From Acidimicrobiia bacterium (lineage in GTDB: Bacteria > Actinomycetota > Acidimicrobiia > IMCC26256 > PALSA-610): a stretch of DNA of 64,000 nt. Numbering within the stretch: the stretch's first letter is position 1; each line of letters opens with the position of its first letter. The notes under the pieces were generated by a model. The model saw only the letters and a program-made list of their open reading frames with translations, was not told where the DNA came from and searched no databases. Made by a program: the position numbers and the translations under genes. Shown one piece after another: positions 52,327-60,348 of the stretch. The stretch lies in the NCBI GenBank assembly GCA_027494135.1, contig JAOSJK010000001.1, positions 1,467,378-1,531,377 of the forward strand. Reading direction: 5' to 3'.

Positions 52327-54787
52327 ATGCAGGAGACCGAGCCCGACCTCAATCCCGCGCAGTCGGAGGCCGTGACTCTGCCGCCGGGTCCGGTGCTCGT
52401 CGTCGCCGGCGCCGGTTCGGGCAAGACGAGGGTCCTCACGCGCCGTCTCGCGCATCTCGTCCTCGATCGGGGGGCCTCGCCGTTCGAGATCCTCGCCATC
52501 ACGTTCACCAACAAGGCGGCCGCCGAGATGAAGGACAGGGTCGGCGTGCTCGTCGGCCCCGTCGCCCAGCGGATGTGGGTCTCCACCTTCCACTCGGCCT
52601 GCGCCCGGATCCTGCGGCGGGAGGCGACGCTGCTCGGCTACCGGCCGTCGTTCACGATCTACGACCAGTCCGACGCCGTGCGGCTGACCGACTACGTGCG
52701 CCGCGACCTCGACCTCGATCCGAAGCGATTCTCTGCCCGGCAGCTGCACGGGCGGATCTCGTCACTCAAGAACGAGATGATCGTGCCGGAGGAGTTCGCC
52801 GCGACGGCAGCGGGCCCTGCGGAGGAGCGGCTTGCCAAGGTGTACACGGAGTACCAGCGGCGCCTCGCCGAGGCGTCGGCTGCCGACTTCGACGACCTCC
52901 TCCTCCTCGCCGTCCGCCTCTTCCGTGAGCACCCGGTCGCCCGTGAACGGTGGAGCCGCCGCTTCGCCCACGTGCTGGTCGATGAGTTCCAGGACACGAA
53001 CCTCGCTCAGTGGGAGCTCGTACGGCACCTCGGCGAGGATCACCGCAGCGTCACGGCGGTGGGTGACAGCGATCAGTCGGTGTACCGCTTCCGGGGAGCC
53101 GACTTCCGGAACATCGCGCGGTTCGAAGAGACGTTCGAAGACGCCACGGTCGTGGTCCTCGACCAGAACTACCGCTCCACGCAGCGGATCCTCGACGCCG
53201 CCAACGCAGTCATCGCCAACAATCCGTCGCGTCACGCGAAGCACTTGTGGACCGAGGCCGGTGCGGGTGACCCGATCATTCGGTACCAGGCCGACGACGA
53301 GCACGATGAGGCCGCGTACGTCGTGCACGAGATCCGCACCCTCACCGACGCACACGGATTCCGCCACGGCGACATCGCCGTCTTCTACAGGACGAACGCG
53401 CAGAGTCGCGTCGTCGAGGAGGCGCTCGTGCGCTCCGGTGTGCCGTACCGGGTCTTCGGCGGGGTGAAGTTCTACGACCGGCGGGAGGTCAAGGACGCGC
53501 TCGCCTACCTGCGCGCGATCGTGAACCCCGACGACGAGGTGTCGTGGAAGCGCATCGTCAACGTCCCGAAGCGCGGCGTCGGGGACACCTCGATAGCGAA
53601 GGTCGACTCCTATGCGAAGGGTGCCGGCCTGACGTTCCGCGAGGCGATCGTCGAGGCGCCCGTCGCCGGCGTTATCGGGAAGGCACTCGGAGGCCTGCGC
53701 GATCTGCTCGAGCTCGTCGACGGTCTCGCCGATGTGCACGATGGTGGAGTGGCGGCCGTCCTCGAGGCCGTCCTCGCCCGCACTGGCTACGTCGCCGAGC
53801 TGGAGTCGGAGCGCTCGATCGAGGCACAGGGGCGCATCGAGAACCTGCAGGAGCTCGTCGGTGTTGCTCGCGACTTCGACGAGCAGGTCGAGCGTGGCGA
53901 CCTCCACGGCCTCGTGGCGATCGGCGGCATCGGAACCTTCGACGCGCTCGACGCCGAAGGTGCCGCGTCGCTCGCGACGCGGGAGGCGGCTCCTGGAGGG
54001 GGCGATGCGGCAGTCGATCTCGGTCAGGCAGAGGTGCCGGTGGGGCTGGCACGGGTCCAGGCCTTCCTGGAGGCGATCTCGCTCGTCACCGACCTCGACG
54101 AGGCGGATCCCGACCAGAGCTCGGTGACCCTGATGACGCTTCACTCGGCGAAGGGTCTGGAGTTTCCGGTGGTCTTCGTGGTGGGCCTCGACGACGGCGT
54201 CTTCCCCCACGTCCGGAGCCTCGGCGACCCCGATGAGCTCGAGGAGGAGCGGCGTCTCTGCTACGTCGGCATCACGCGGGCCGAGAAGCGCCTGTACCTC
54301 TGCAACGCGTGGAGCCGCACTCTCTTCGGCGCTACCGACTACCACCCGCCGAGCCGGTTCCTCGAGGAGATCCCCGAGGCCCTCTGCGAGGTGGTCGGTG
54401 GCGAGGGAGGGGCCGGGGCGGCCTGGGCTCCGGTCGCGACGCGCTCGTTCAGGCGGCGCTCCGGCGGAGCGGCGGATACGGCATGACGCGCAGCGGTGGG
54501 AGCGACGGGAGCGACGTCGGACGCGACAGCGGTCGCGGCGGCGGGCGCGGCGACGGGAGTGACGGCGGGGCCCGGTCGGGTGGTGGCGCCCAGGGCGCGC
54601 CCCAGGGGGCGCGGGGCGCCGAGCAGATCGGCCTGCGCGTCGGCGACGACGTCTGCCACGACAAGTTCGGCGAGGGAGTGATCATCGACCTCACCGGTGA
54701 CGGCGACAAGGCCGAGGCAAGGGTCAGGTTCCGTGACGCCGGCGAGAAGACCCTCCTCCTCGCCTGGGCCCCCTCACCCGCCTCTGA
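52327..54787 (+). CDS. pcrA: ATP-dependent DNA helicase PcrA/UvrD (two apparent frameshifts near the end)
   Basis: Superfamily 1 helicase for repair and removal of RNA polymerase or RecA from DNA. Motifs in order: VVAGAGSGKTRVLTRRLAHL (I), ITFTNKAAAEM (Ia), VLVDEFQDTN (II), VGDSDQSVYRFRGAD (III), LDQNYRSTQRIL (IV), MTLHSAKGLEFPVVFVVGLD (V) and CYVGITRAEKRLYL (VI). The frame is intact to residue 719 (54486). The PcrA C-terminal domain (GDDVCHDKFGEGVIIDL, then EKTLLLAWAP) continues in the next frame after a Gly/Ser-rich linker, and one more base missing in CCCCC at 54769-54773 gives the end WAPLTRL and a stop at 54787. The last part of a TAGGAT at 52312 lies 9 bases before the ATG. Confidence 0.94.
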
Positions 54788-54790
54788 ACC

Positions 54791-54835
54791 ACGAGCGTCG
54801 ATAGACCACAATATGTGTGGTCTATCGACGCTCGT
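54791..54835. terminator. Bidirectional terminator after pcrA
   Basis: Bases 54791-54810 and 54816-54835 are perfect 20-base inverted arms around the loop ATATG. It starts 3 bases after the proposed pcrA stop and lies 12 bases past the end of the convergent reverse-strand gene, so it can end both transcripts. There is no long T run. Confidence 0.8.
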
Positions 54836-54846
54836 CCTGGTGGGGG

Positions 54847-55287
54847 TCAGGGGGTGGGGGGCTGGGGAGTCGCGGAAGTCGACGAGGAGGGCGCCGTCGA
54901 CATCTCCGGTCCCGAGCGATGTGGGGTAGCGCTCCAGATCTCCGAAGGCGATCTCGGCGCCGCCGCATGTCCAGGCGTCGAGTGAGCCCTCCAGCGCACG
55001 GTGCAGTCGTTCGCGTCCATCCTGGGTCGTACGGCGACGGTGACGCCGTCGTCGAGGGCCAGCCAGAAGGCGCAGTTGCCGCCACCGGTCACGAAGTAGG
55101 GGCCACCTTCTTCGAGCCTCTGCTCGATGTCGGCGGCCTGGCCGGCCACGAAGCGGCCGCACTCGGTGGAGCCCGAGCGGTTGGTGATCATGTAGAGAGC
55201 CCCTCCGACGAAGCCTCCCACGAGCAGGAATGCCACCAGGGCGGCGGTCAGGAACTTGAGCTGTGACTTCTGTCTGCGACTCAGCAT
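54847..55287 (-). CDS. Small single-pass membrane protein of unknown function (apparent frameshifts)
   Basis: About 147 residues. It starts MLSRRQKSQLKFLTAALVAF at ATG 55287: a basic end, then one long hydrophobic helix (about residues 11-33). The outer part has Cys pairs (STECGRF, GGGNCAFWLALDDGVTVAVR, ANDCTVR), suggesting disulfides outside the cell. One base missing at about 54988-55003 moves the text to LDAWTCGGAEIAFGDLERYP. The stop is reached at 54847 only if a further shift occurs in the C-rich run just before it. I know no family. A small gene also separates pcrA and sucC in mycobacteria. Confidence 0.65.
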   Translation of the reverse strand: MLSRRQKSQLKFLTAALVAFLLVGGFVGGALYMITNRSGSTECGRFVAGQAADIEQRLEEGGPYFVTGGGNCAFWLALDDGVTVAVRPRMDANDCTVRWRAHSTPGHAAAPRSPSEIWSATPHRSGPEMSTAPSSSTSATPQPPTP

Positions 55288-55434
55288 CGGCCGTCGTCTC
55301 GGCGTCTCGGCGTCTCGGGTCGTCACGGCGCCGCGGGCGGCCACCGTCGCGACCGTTGGCCCGGCTCGGGCGCCGGTCGGTATCGTTGCCCCGCCGCAGG
55401 CCGGGCTCCGGTCTAGCGCGGCGAGGAGGAACGG

Positions 55435-55860
55435 ATGCGCCGACGCTACCGCGCCGTAATCGCCAAAGCCGGTCTCGACGGCCACGACCGGGGTGTGAAG
55501 GTCATTGCCCGCGCCCTGCGCGACGCGGGGTTCGAGGTCGTCTACACGGGCCTCTTCCAGACCCCGGAACAGGTTGCCGAGGCTGTGCTCCAGGAGGACG
55601 CCGACGCAGTCGGACTCTCCATGCTGTCGGGAGCGCACATGACTCTCATCCCTCGCACGGTCGATGAGATGCGCTCCAGAGGCCTCGACGACGTGGTCGT
55701 CTTCGCCGGCGGAATTATCCCCGACGCCGATCTCGCGGACCTCGAGGCAGCGGGAGTCGCAGCGGTGTTCACTCCCGGCGCGGCACTGGCCACGATCACG
55801 GAGTGGCTGGAGACGGAGCTGGACGCCCGGGAGGCGCGGATCAGCGCCCCGAACGGGTGA
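55435..55860 (+). CDS. Cobalamin-binding domain protein (methylmalonyl-CoA mutase small subunit-like)
   Basis: 141 residues from ATG 55435 with a strong aggaggaac site. It is a whole B12-binding Rossmann domain: [19 protein letters not shown] holds the DxHxxG motif whose His replaces the lower ligand of cobalamin, LSMLSGAHM and [13 protein letters not shown] complete the site. It corresponds to the C-terminal domain or separate small subunit of methylmalonyl-CoA mutase. The large subunit is not in the window. It lies 25 bases before sucC, so the mutase product succinyl-CoA would feed the next enzyme. Confidence 0.88.
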   Translation: MRRRYRAVIAKAGLDGHDRGVKVIARALRDAGFEVVYTGLFQTPEQVAEAVLQEDADAVGLSMLSGAHMTLIPRTVDEMRSRGLDDVVVFAGGIIPDADLADLEAAGVAAVFTPGAALATITEWLETELDAREARISAPNG

Positions 55861-55885
55861 CAACGAAACCTACACAGGAGCAACG

Positions 55886-57028
55886 GTGGACCTCTTCGAG
55901 TACCAGGGCAAGCAGCTGTTCGCGCGCTACGGCATACCGGTCTCTGCCGGCGAGGCGGTGCAGAGCGTCGACGACGCGGTAGCCGCGGCGGACCGAGTCG
56001 GCTATCCGGTCGTCGTGAAGGCACAGGTGCAGGTGGGTGGCCGTGGCAAGGCCGGCGGGATCAAGCTCGCGGCGAACGCCGACGAGACGCGTACGCACGC
56101 CGCCAACATCCTCGGCATGGACATCAAGGGCCACCTCGTGAACGTGCTCTGGGTCGAGCGCGCATCCGACATCGCCGAGGAGTACTACGCGCCGTTCACG
56201 CTCGACAGGGCGGCGAAGAAGCATCTGGGGATGCTCTCGGCGCAGGGCGGCGTCGACATCGAGGGTGTCGCCGCGGAGAACCCGGAGGCGATCGCGAGAA
56301 TTCACGTCGACCCCGTCGACGGACTCCCAGAGCAGGCGTGCCGGGCCTGGGTCGCGGCGGCGAACCTCAACCCCGACGCGACCGAGGGCGCAGTCGAGAT
56401 CCTGACGAACCTCTATCGGGCATACGTCGACGGCGACTGCGACCTGGTGGAGATCAACCCGCTCATCCTCACTCCCGAGGGCAAGGTGCACGCCCTCGAC
56501 GCGAAGGTCACACTCGACGAGAACGCCGAGTTCAGGCACCCCGAGTGGAGCGAGTACGACGCGACGGTGACGCTCGACGAGCGCGAGCGCTTCGCTCGTG
56601 AGAAGGGCCTGAACTACATCGGCCTGGACGGCACCGTCGGCATCATCGGCAACGGCGCAGGGCTGGTCATGAGCACGCTCGACGTGGTCAACCAGGTTGG
56701 CGGCTCTGCCGCGAACTTCCTCGACGTGGGTGGCGGCGCCAGCGCAGACCTGCTCGCCGGAGCCGTCGAGGTCGTCAACAGCGACCCGAACGTCAAGGCG
56801 ATACTCGTGAACATCTTCGGCGGAATCACCAAGTGCGACGAGGTCGCGAACGGGATCGTCGAGGCACTCGGTCGTGTCGAGGTGCGCTCACCCATCGTCA
56901 TCCGCCTCGACGGCACCAACGCCGACGACGGTCGGGCGATCATCAAGGCACACGAGTCCGACAGCCTGATCTCCCAGCCCACCATGCTCGACGCCGCCCG
57001 CAAGGTCGTCGAGCTCGCATCACTCTGA
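55886..57028 (+). CDS. sucC: Succinyl-CoA synthetase beta subunit
   Basis: TCA-cycle enzyme subunit, 380 residues from GTG 55886 (caggag upstream). It starts MDLFEYQGKQLFARYGIPVS, with the ATP-grasp segment VVKAQVQVGGRGKAGGIKLA, DLVEINPLILTPEGKVHALD and, in the C-terminal flavodoxin-like domain, NIFGGITKCDEVANGI. Length is normal and the frame intact. sucD follows after 37 bases. Confidence 0.97.
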   Translation: MDLFEYQGKQLFARYGIPVSAGEAVQSVDDAVAAADRVGYPVVVKAQVQVGGRGKAGGIKLAANADETRTHAANILGMDIKGHLVNVLWVERASDIAEEYYAPFTLDRAAKKHLGMLSAQGGVDIEGVAAENPEAIARIHVDPVDGLPEQACRAWVAAANLNPDATEGAVEILTNLYRAYVDGDCDLVEINPLILTPEGKVHALDAKVTLDENAEFRHPEWSEYDATVTLDERERFAREKGLNYIGLDGTVGIIGNGAGLVMSTLDVVNQVGGSAANFLDVGGGASADLLAGAVEVVNSDPNVKAILVNIFGGITKCDEVANGIVEALGRVEVRSPIVIRLDGTNADDGRAIIKAHESDSLISQPTMLDAARKVVELASL

Positions 57029-57065
57029 CTCAGCGAGACCACCGAACGGATCGAGGAACAGAACA

Positions 57066-57949
57066 GTGAGCATCTTCGTCGACGAGAGCACGAAGGTCGT
57101 CTACCAGGGACTGACCGGCAGCCAGGGGCGCTTCCATGGGATGCGCAACCGCGCCTACGGGACGCAGGTCGTGGCGGGCACCAACCCGAAGAAGGCCGGT
57201 ACCGACGTCGAAGGGGTGCCGATCTTCGCCGATGTCGCCGCGGCCCGCGCCGCGACGGGCGCGAACGTATCGTGCATCTTCATCCCGGCGCCGGGGGTGA
57301 AGGACGCGGTCGTCGAGGCGGCTGAAGCCGGCATGGAGCTGGTAGTGGTTATCACCGAGGGCGTGCCCGCGCACGACGAGGCCTTCTTCTTCAACGACCT
57401 GAAGCGACGTCACCCGGGAACGCAGCTCCTCGGCCCGAACTGCCCTGGGATAATCTCGCCGGGCAAGTGCAACATCGGCATCACGCCAGGGAGATCGCCC
57501 TACCCGGCGGGCCGGTGGGCATCGTGAGCCGCTCGGGCACCCTCACCTATCAGGCGCTGCACGAGCTGACCCGGCAGGGGATCGGCCAGACGACCTGCGT
57601 CGGGATCGGCGGCGACCCGGTCCCCGGTACGACCTTCATCGACTGCCTCTCCCGCTTCGAGGCCGACCCGGAGACCGCCGCGGTGATCATGATCGGGGAG
57701 ATCGGTGGCTCGGCCGAGGAGGAGGCCGCCGAGTTCATCGGCGCGAGCATGAGCAAGCCCGTGGTCTCCTACGTTGCGGGTGTGACCGCGCCTCCGGGCA
57801 AGAAGATGGGACACGCCGGCGCGATCATCTCCGGGTCGAAGGGGACGGCCGCGGCGAAGATCGAGGCCCTCGAGGCAGTCGGGGTGCGCGTGGCGCAGAA
57901 CCCGACCGAAGTGGGCGTTCTCATGGCCGAGGTCGTGCGCGGGTCGTAA
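57066..57949 (+). CDS. sucD: Succinyl-CoA synthetase alpha subunit (one apparent frameshift)
   Basis: The alpha subunit binds CoA and carries the phosphohistidine. It starts [20 protein letters not shown] at GTG 57066. The frame ends in CNIGITPG and resumes with [20 protein letters not shown]; one G missing in the run at 57489-57493 restores [27 protein letters not shown] and [20 protein letters not shown], with the active His, are present. Repaired length is about 294 residues. Confidence 0.95.
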
Positions 57950-57999
57950 CGGCGGGGACCCCGGAGCCGCGCGACGGCGACCTTCCGCTGCGGGCTGTG

Positions 58000-58428
58000 C
58001 TAGTCGCTCAACGTCACGCCGCGTTGACGGCCGACGGCGGCGACGAGCATTGCGACGGAGCCGAGGAGCATCAGCCAGAACCCGATCGCGATGCCGTAGG
58101 GATCCTTCTCCTGGATGAGGAACGCGATCATCATCACAGTCGCCTGGAACCCGACGGCGACGTGAATCTGACTCCAGCCGAGGCCCAGGAATCGTTCCGG
58201 GAGCTTCACGCCGGTGAAGCTCGAGAGCGCGACGTGGACGATCGCTACGGCTGCACAGAGGACCGGTATCAATGTCACCGGTGAGAACAGGTCGCTGCTC
58301 CACGCGCTCCGGCTGATGCTCGCGCCGAAGTCGGAGTAGTCGTAGAAGTCGAGCAGCGAGCCGACGACCACGATGCCGCCTGCGACGAGGGTGACGAGGT
58401 CGATCGTCGTTGGATTCTTCCGTTCCAC
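58000..58428 (-). CDS. Four-helix membrane protein, copy 1 of 3
   Basis: 142 residues if begun at GTG 58428 (gggaaggga upstream); GTG 58461, which overlaps the upstream stop by 4 bases, would add 11. The start MERKNPTTIDLVTLVAGGIV matches its neighbour's MERAKPTPTDLILIGAGAVM. Four hydrophobic helices are predicted, with GSLLDFYDY after the first and the shared line TGVKLPERFLGLGWSQIHVA before the third. A similar four-helix family (DUF5336-like) lies between sucD and purN in mycobacteria; I infer a relation from position and shape. Function unknown. Confidence 0.8.
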   Translation of the reverse strand: MERKNPTTIDLVTLVAGGIVVVGSLLDFYDYSDFGASISRSAWSSDLFSPVTLIPVLCAAVAIVHVALSSFTGVKLPERFLGLGWSQIHVAVGFQATVMMIAFLIQEKDPYGIAIGFWLMLLGSVAMLVAAVGRQRGVTLSD

Positions 58429-58457
58429 GCTGGGGCTCCCTTCCCGGGTGTCGCCGT

Positions 58458-58853
58458 TCACGCCTGTGCCTCCGAGCTACCGATCAGAGGTGCGAGGGAT
58501 CCGTAGAGCGCCCCTGCGGAGCCGATGAGCATCAGCCAGAGGCCAGGACCGGCGTCGTCGGAGTTGACCAACCACCCGGCCGACATCAGCACCGCGAAGA
58601 CGGCGAGGACAGCGTTGATCTGCGCCCAGGTGAACCCGAAGACGAGATCCGGGAGCTTCACGCCGGCGAGCTTGGAGAGCGCGACCGGCACGGCCATCAG
58701 CAGCCCGTAGATCGGGATCAGGGTGACGATGGGCAGCCAGCCGGTTCCCCAGGCGTTGGTGTCGCCGCTGAAGTCGAGGAAGGATCCGACCAGCATCACG
58801 GCGCCCGCGCCGATGAGGATCAAGTCGGTCGGGGTCGGCTTGGCTCTCTCCAC
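58458..58853 (-). CDS. Four-helix membrane protein, copy 2 of 3
   Basis: 131 residues from GTG 58853, chosen because ggagg stands 7 bases upstream; a TTG at 58880 is less likely. Four hydrophobic helices. VGSFLDFSGDTNAWGTGWLP follows helix 1, and AGVKLPDLVFGFTWAQINAV is the segment shared with both neighbours (KLPxxxxGxxWxQIxxx). It is transcribed with copy 1, whose possible start overlaps its stop. Function unknown. Confidence 0.8.
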   Translation of the reverse strand: MERAKPTPTDLILIGAGAVMLVGSFLDFSGDTNAWGTGWLPIVTLIPIYGLLMAVPVALSKLAGVKLPDLVFGFTWAQINAVLAVFAVLMSAGWLVNSDDAGPGLWLMLIGSAGALYGSLAPLIGSSEAQA

Positions 58854-58979
58854 AACGCCTCCATGGGGCCTGGATGCCAACGTCAGGGCGATCAGCTACC
58901 CGGCCATGAGAACACATTCCGGCGCGAACCTCAACGAATGGCGAAGCGCGGCGCGCATCACGAGGAGGCGCCGAATTGG

Positions 58980-59005
58980 GCGACCCCCGCCGAGGCGGGG
59001 GTCGC
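58980..59005. repeat. Perfect 12-base hairpin between membrane genes
   Basis: GCGACCCCCGCC at 58980-58991 pairs with GGCGGGGGTCGC at 58994-59005. It lies in the 269-base gap between copies 2 and 3 and may add to the terminator at 59056-59089 or act in the leader of copy 2. The remainder of the gap shows nothing I recognise. Confidence 0.5.
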
Positions 59006-59055
59006 GTAGCGGTGCTTGCAGTCGATGCATGCCGTGGTGGCAAGAGGTATGACAA

Positions 59056-59089
59056 GAGGAGTGCGCGCCGCGCTCGGCGCGCACTCCTC
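59056..59089 (-). terminator. Terminator after membrane protein copy 3
   Basis: Perfect 15-base arms at 59056-59070 and 59075-59089 (GAGGAGTGCGCGCCG and its complement) with the 4-base loop CGCT. It starts 34 bases after the stop of the reverse-strand gene that ends at 59123, the right place for a factor-independent terminator, though the T run is poor. Confidence 0.7.
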
Positions 59090-59122
59090 CTACCGTCTGC
59101 CGTCGTGTATCCGTATGCGTAG

Positions 59123-59560
59123 CTAGGCGGCTGAGGACCGCTCCTTGTTGATGGTGAAACCACCGAAGGCGAGTCCGGCGCCGCAGAGGAAGCCGATCCA
59201 CATGCCGAAGCCGACGTAGTCGCTCTCGCCGATGAACTTGATGACCACGAGAGCCAGCACGGCGATGCCGCCGAACATGTGGACCTGTCCCCAGGAGAAG
59301 TTCCCGAGCTTCTCGGGCAGCTCTGCGAGCCCGAGCTTCGAGACGATCACCTGGGCGGCCATGGCGACGCCGAGCAACACCGCGAGCATCGACCAGAGAG
59401 CGCCGGGGCTCTGCCAGCCGCTACGCGTGTACGAGTAGCTGACCCCGAACGCGCTTCCGATGTCGACGCTGTACCACGGCAGGAAACTGTCGATCAGGAG
59501 CAGTGCCCCGGCGGCGGCGACGATCTTCTCGCCAAGGGTCAGGTCTTTGAGCTTGTCCAC
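59123..59560 (-). CDS. Four-helix membrane protein, copy 3 of 3
   Basis: 145 residues from GTG 59560, with cggagg upstream. It starts MDKLKDLTLGEKIVAAAGAL; IDSFLPWYSVDIGSAFGVSY follows the first helix, and LAELPEKLGNFSWGQVHMFG is the segment shared with copies 1 and 2. It has four hydrophobic helices and a basic/acidic C-terminal end (INKERSSAA). It has its own terminator, so it is probably a separate transcript from copies 1 and 2. Function unknown. Confidence 0.82.
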   Translation of the reverse strand: MDKLKDLTLGEKIVAAAGALLLIDSFLPWYSVDIGSAFGVSYSYTRSGWQSPGALWSMLAVLLGVAMAAQVIVSKLGLAELPEKLGNFSWGQVHMFGGIAVLALVVIKFIGESDYVGFGMWIGFLCGAGLAFGGFTINKERSSAA

Positions 59561-59673
59561 TGATACCTCCGATTAGGGCGTGCGCTCCGTGAGAGTCGCG
59601 GTCAAGTAGATCATGCCGGGCGGCGCGAGACGAGGATTTCCGACTGCCTGGGTCGCGCGGAGGTGTCTCGCGC

Positions 59674-59679
59674 TAGCCT
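59674..59679 (+). promoter_or_regulatory. Candidate -10 box for a leaderless purN transcript
   Basis: TAGCCT at 59674-59679 ends 7 bases before the purN GTG at 59687. No ribosome site precedes that GTG, which fits a leaderless mRNA. The -35 region is not clear. Confidence 0.4.
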
Positions 59680-59686
59680 CCGCCGC

Positions 59687-60289
59687 GTGCGACTCGGGGT
59701 ACTGGCATCGGGGAGCGGCACGATCCTGCGGGCGATCCTCGACCGCGGCCTGCCCGTGGTGGTGGTCGTCGTCGACAGGGCCTGCGGGGCAGTCGAGGTG
59801 GCCCGAGGAGCGGGAGTACCGGTCGAAGTCGTCGAGCGCACGGAGTTCGGTCCCTCCTTCGACCGGGTTGGTTACACGCGCAGAGTGGTCGAGGTGCTCA
59901 CTCACAGTGCGGTCGATCTGGTTGCCATGGCCGGCTTCATGACGATTCTGGAGAGCCCGCTCTTCGACGCATACGGCGGACGGATCACGAACACCCACCC
60001 GGCGCTGCTGCCGGCGTTCAAGGGCGCACGTGCGGTCGAGGCGGCGGTGGAGGCGGGTGTGAAGGTGACGGGGTGCACCGTCCACATCGCCACGCTCGAC
60101 GTCGACGACGGCCCGATCCTCGCCCAGGAGGCGGTGGAGGTGCTCCCGGGAGACACGGTCGAGACCCTCCACGAGAGGATCAAGGAGGTCGAGCGCCGCC
60201 TCTATCCGGGCGTGCTCGACCGCCTGGTCCGCGGAGACGGGATCCCGACGGCGAAGGCGGGGCCGGCAGCGATGAGGGACGAGCGGTGA
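59687..60289 (+). CDS. purN: Phosphoribosylglycinamide formyltransferase
   Basis: Third step of purine synthesis, using 10-formyl-tetrahydrofolate. About 200 residues from GTG 59687, which gives MRLGVLASGSGTILRAIL, the family's start; GTG 59663 is an alternative with ggagg directly adjacent. The signature runs ITNTHPALLPAFKGARAVEA (catalytic His) and VTGCTVHIATLDVDDGPILA (catalytic Asp). The stop lies inside a short tandem repeat that leads to purH. folD, downstream, makes the cofactor. Confidence 0.94.
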   Translation: MRLGVLASGSGTILRAILDRGLPVVVVVVDRACGAVEVARGAGVPVEVVERTEFGPSFDRVGYTRRVVEVLTHSAVDLVAMAGFMTILESPLFDAYGGRITNTHPALLPAFKGARAVEAAVEAGVKVTGCTVHIATLDVDDGPILAQEAVEVLPGDTVETLHERIKEVERRLYPGVLDRLVRGDGIPTAKAGPAAMRDER

Positions 60290-60336
60290 ACGATGAGCGG
60301 TGAACGATGAGCGGTGAACGGTGAACGGTGAACGAT
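60281..60336 (+). repeat. Short tandem repeat between purN and purH
   Basis: The 14-base unit GAGCGGTGAACGAT occurs at 60281-60294 and 60295-60308, followed by GAGCGGTGAACG and two more GTGAACG units up to 60334. The first unit contains the purN stop codon. Each unit carries a stop (TGA) next to a possible start (ATG or GTG). It looks like a slippage product and could alter purN-purH coupling. Confidence 0.85.
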
Positions 60337-60348
60337 GAGGAATGAGTC

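Noticed and set aside
54787..54929. Extension of pcrA to 54929.
   Set aside because: It would run through a perfect 20-base terminator hairpin; a one-base repair in the C run gives a normal PcrA end just before it.
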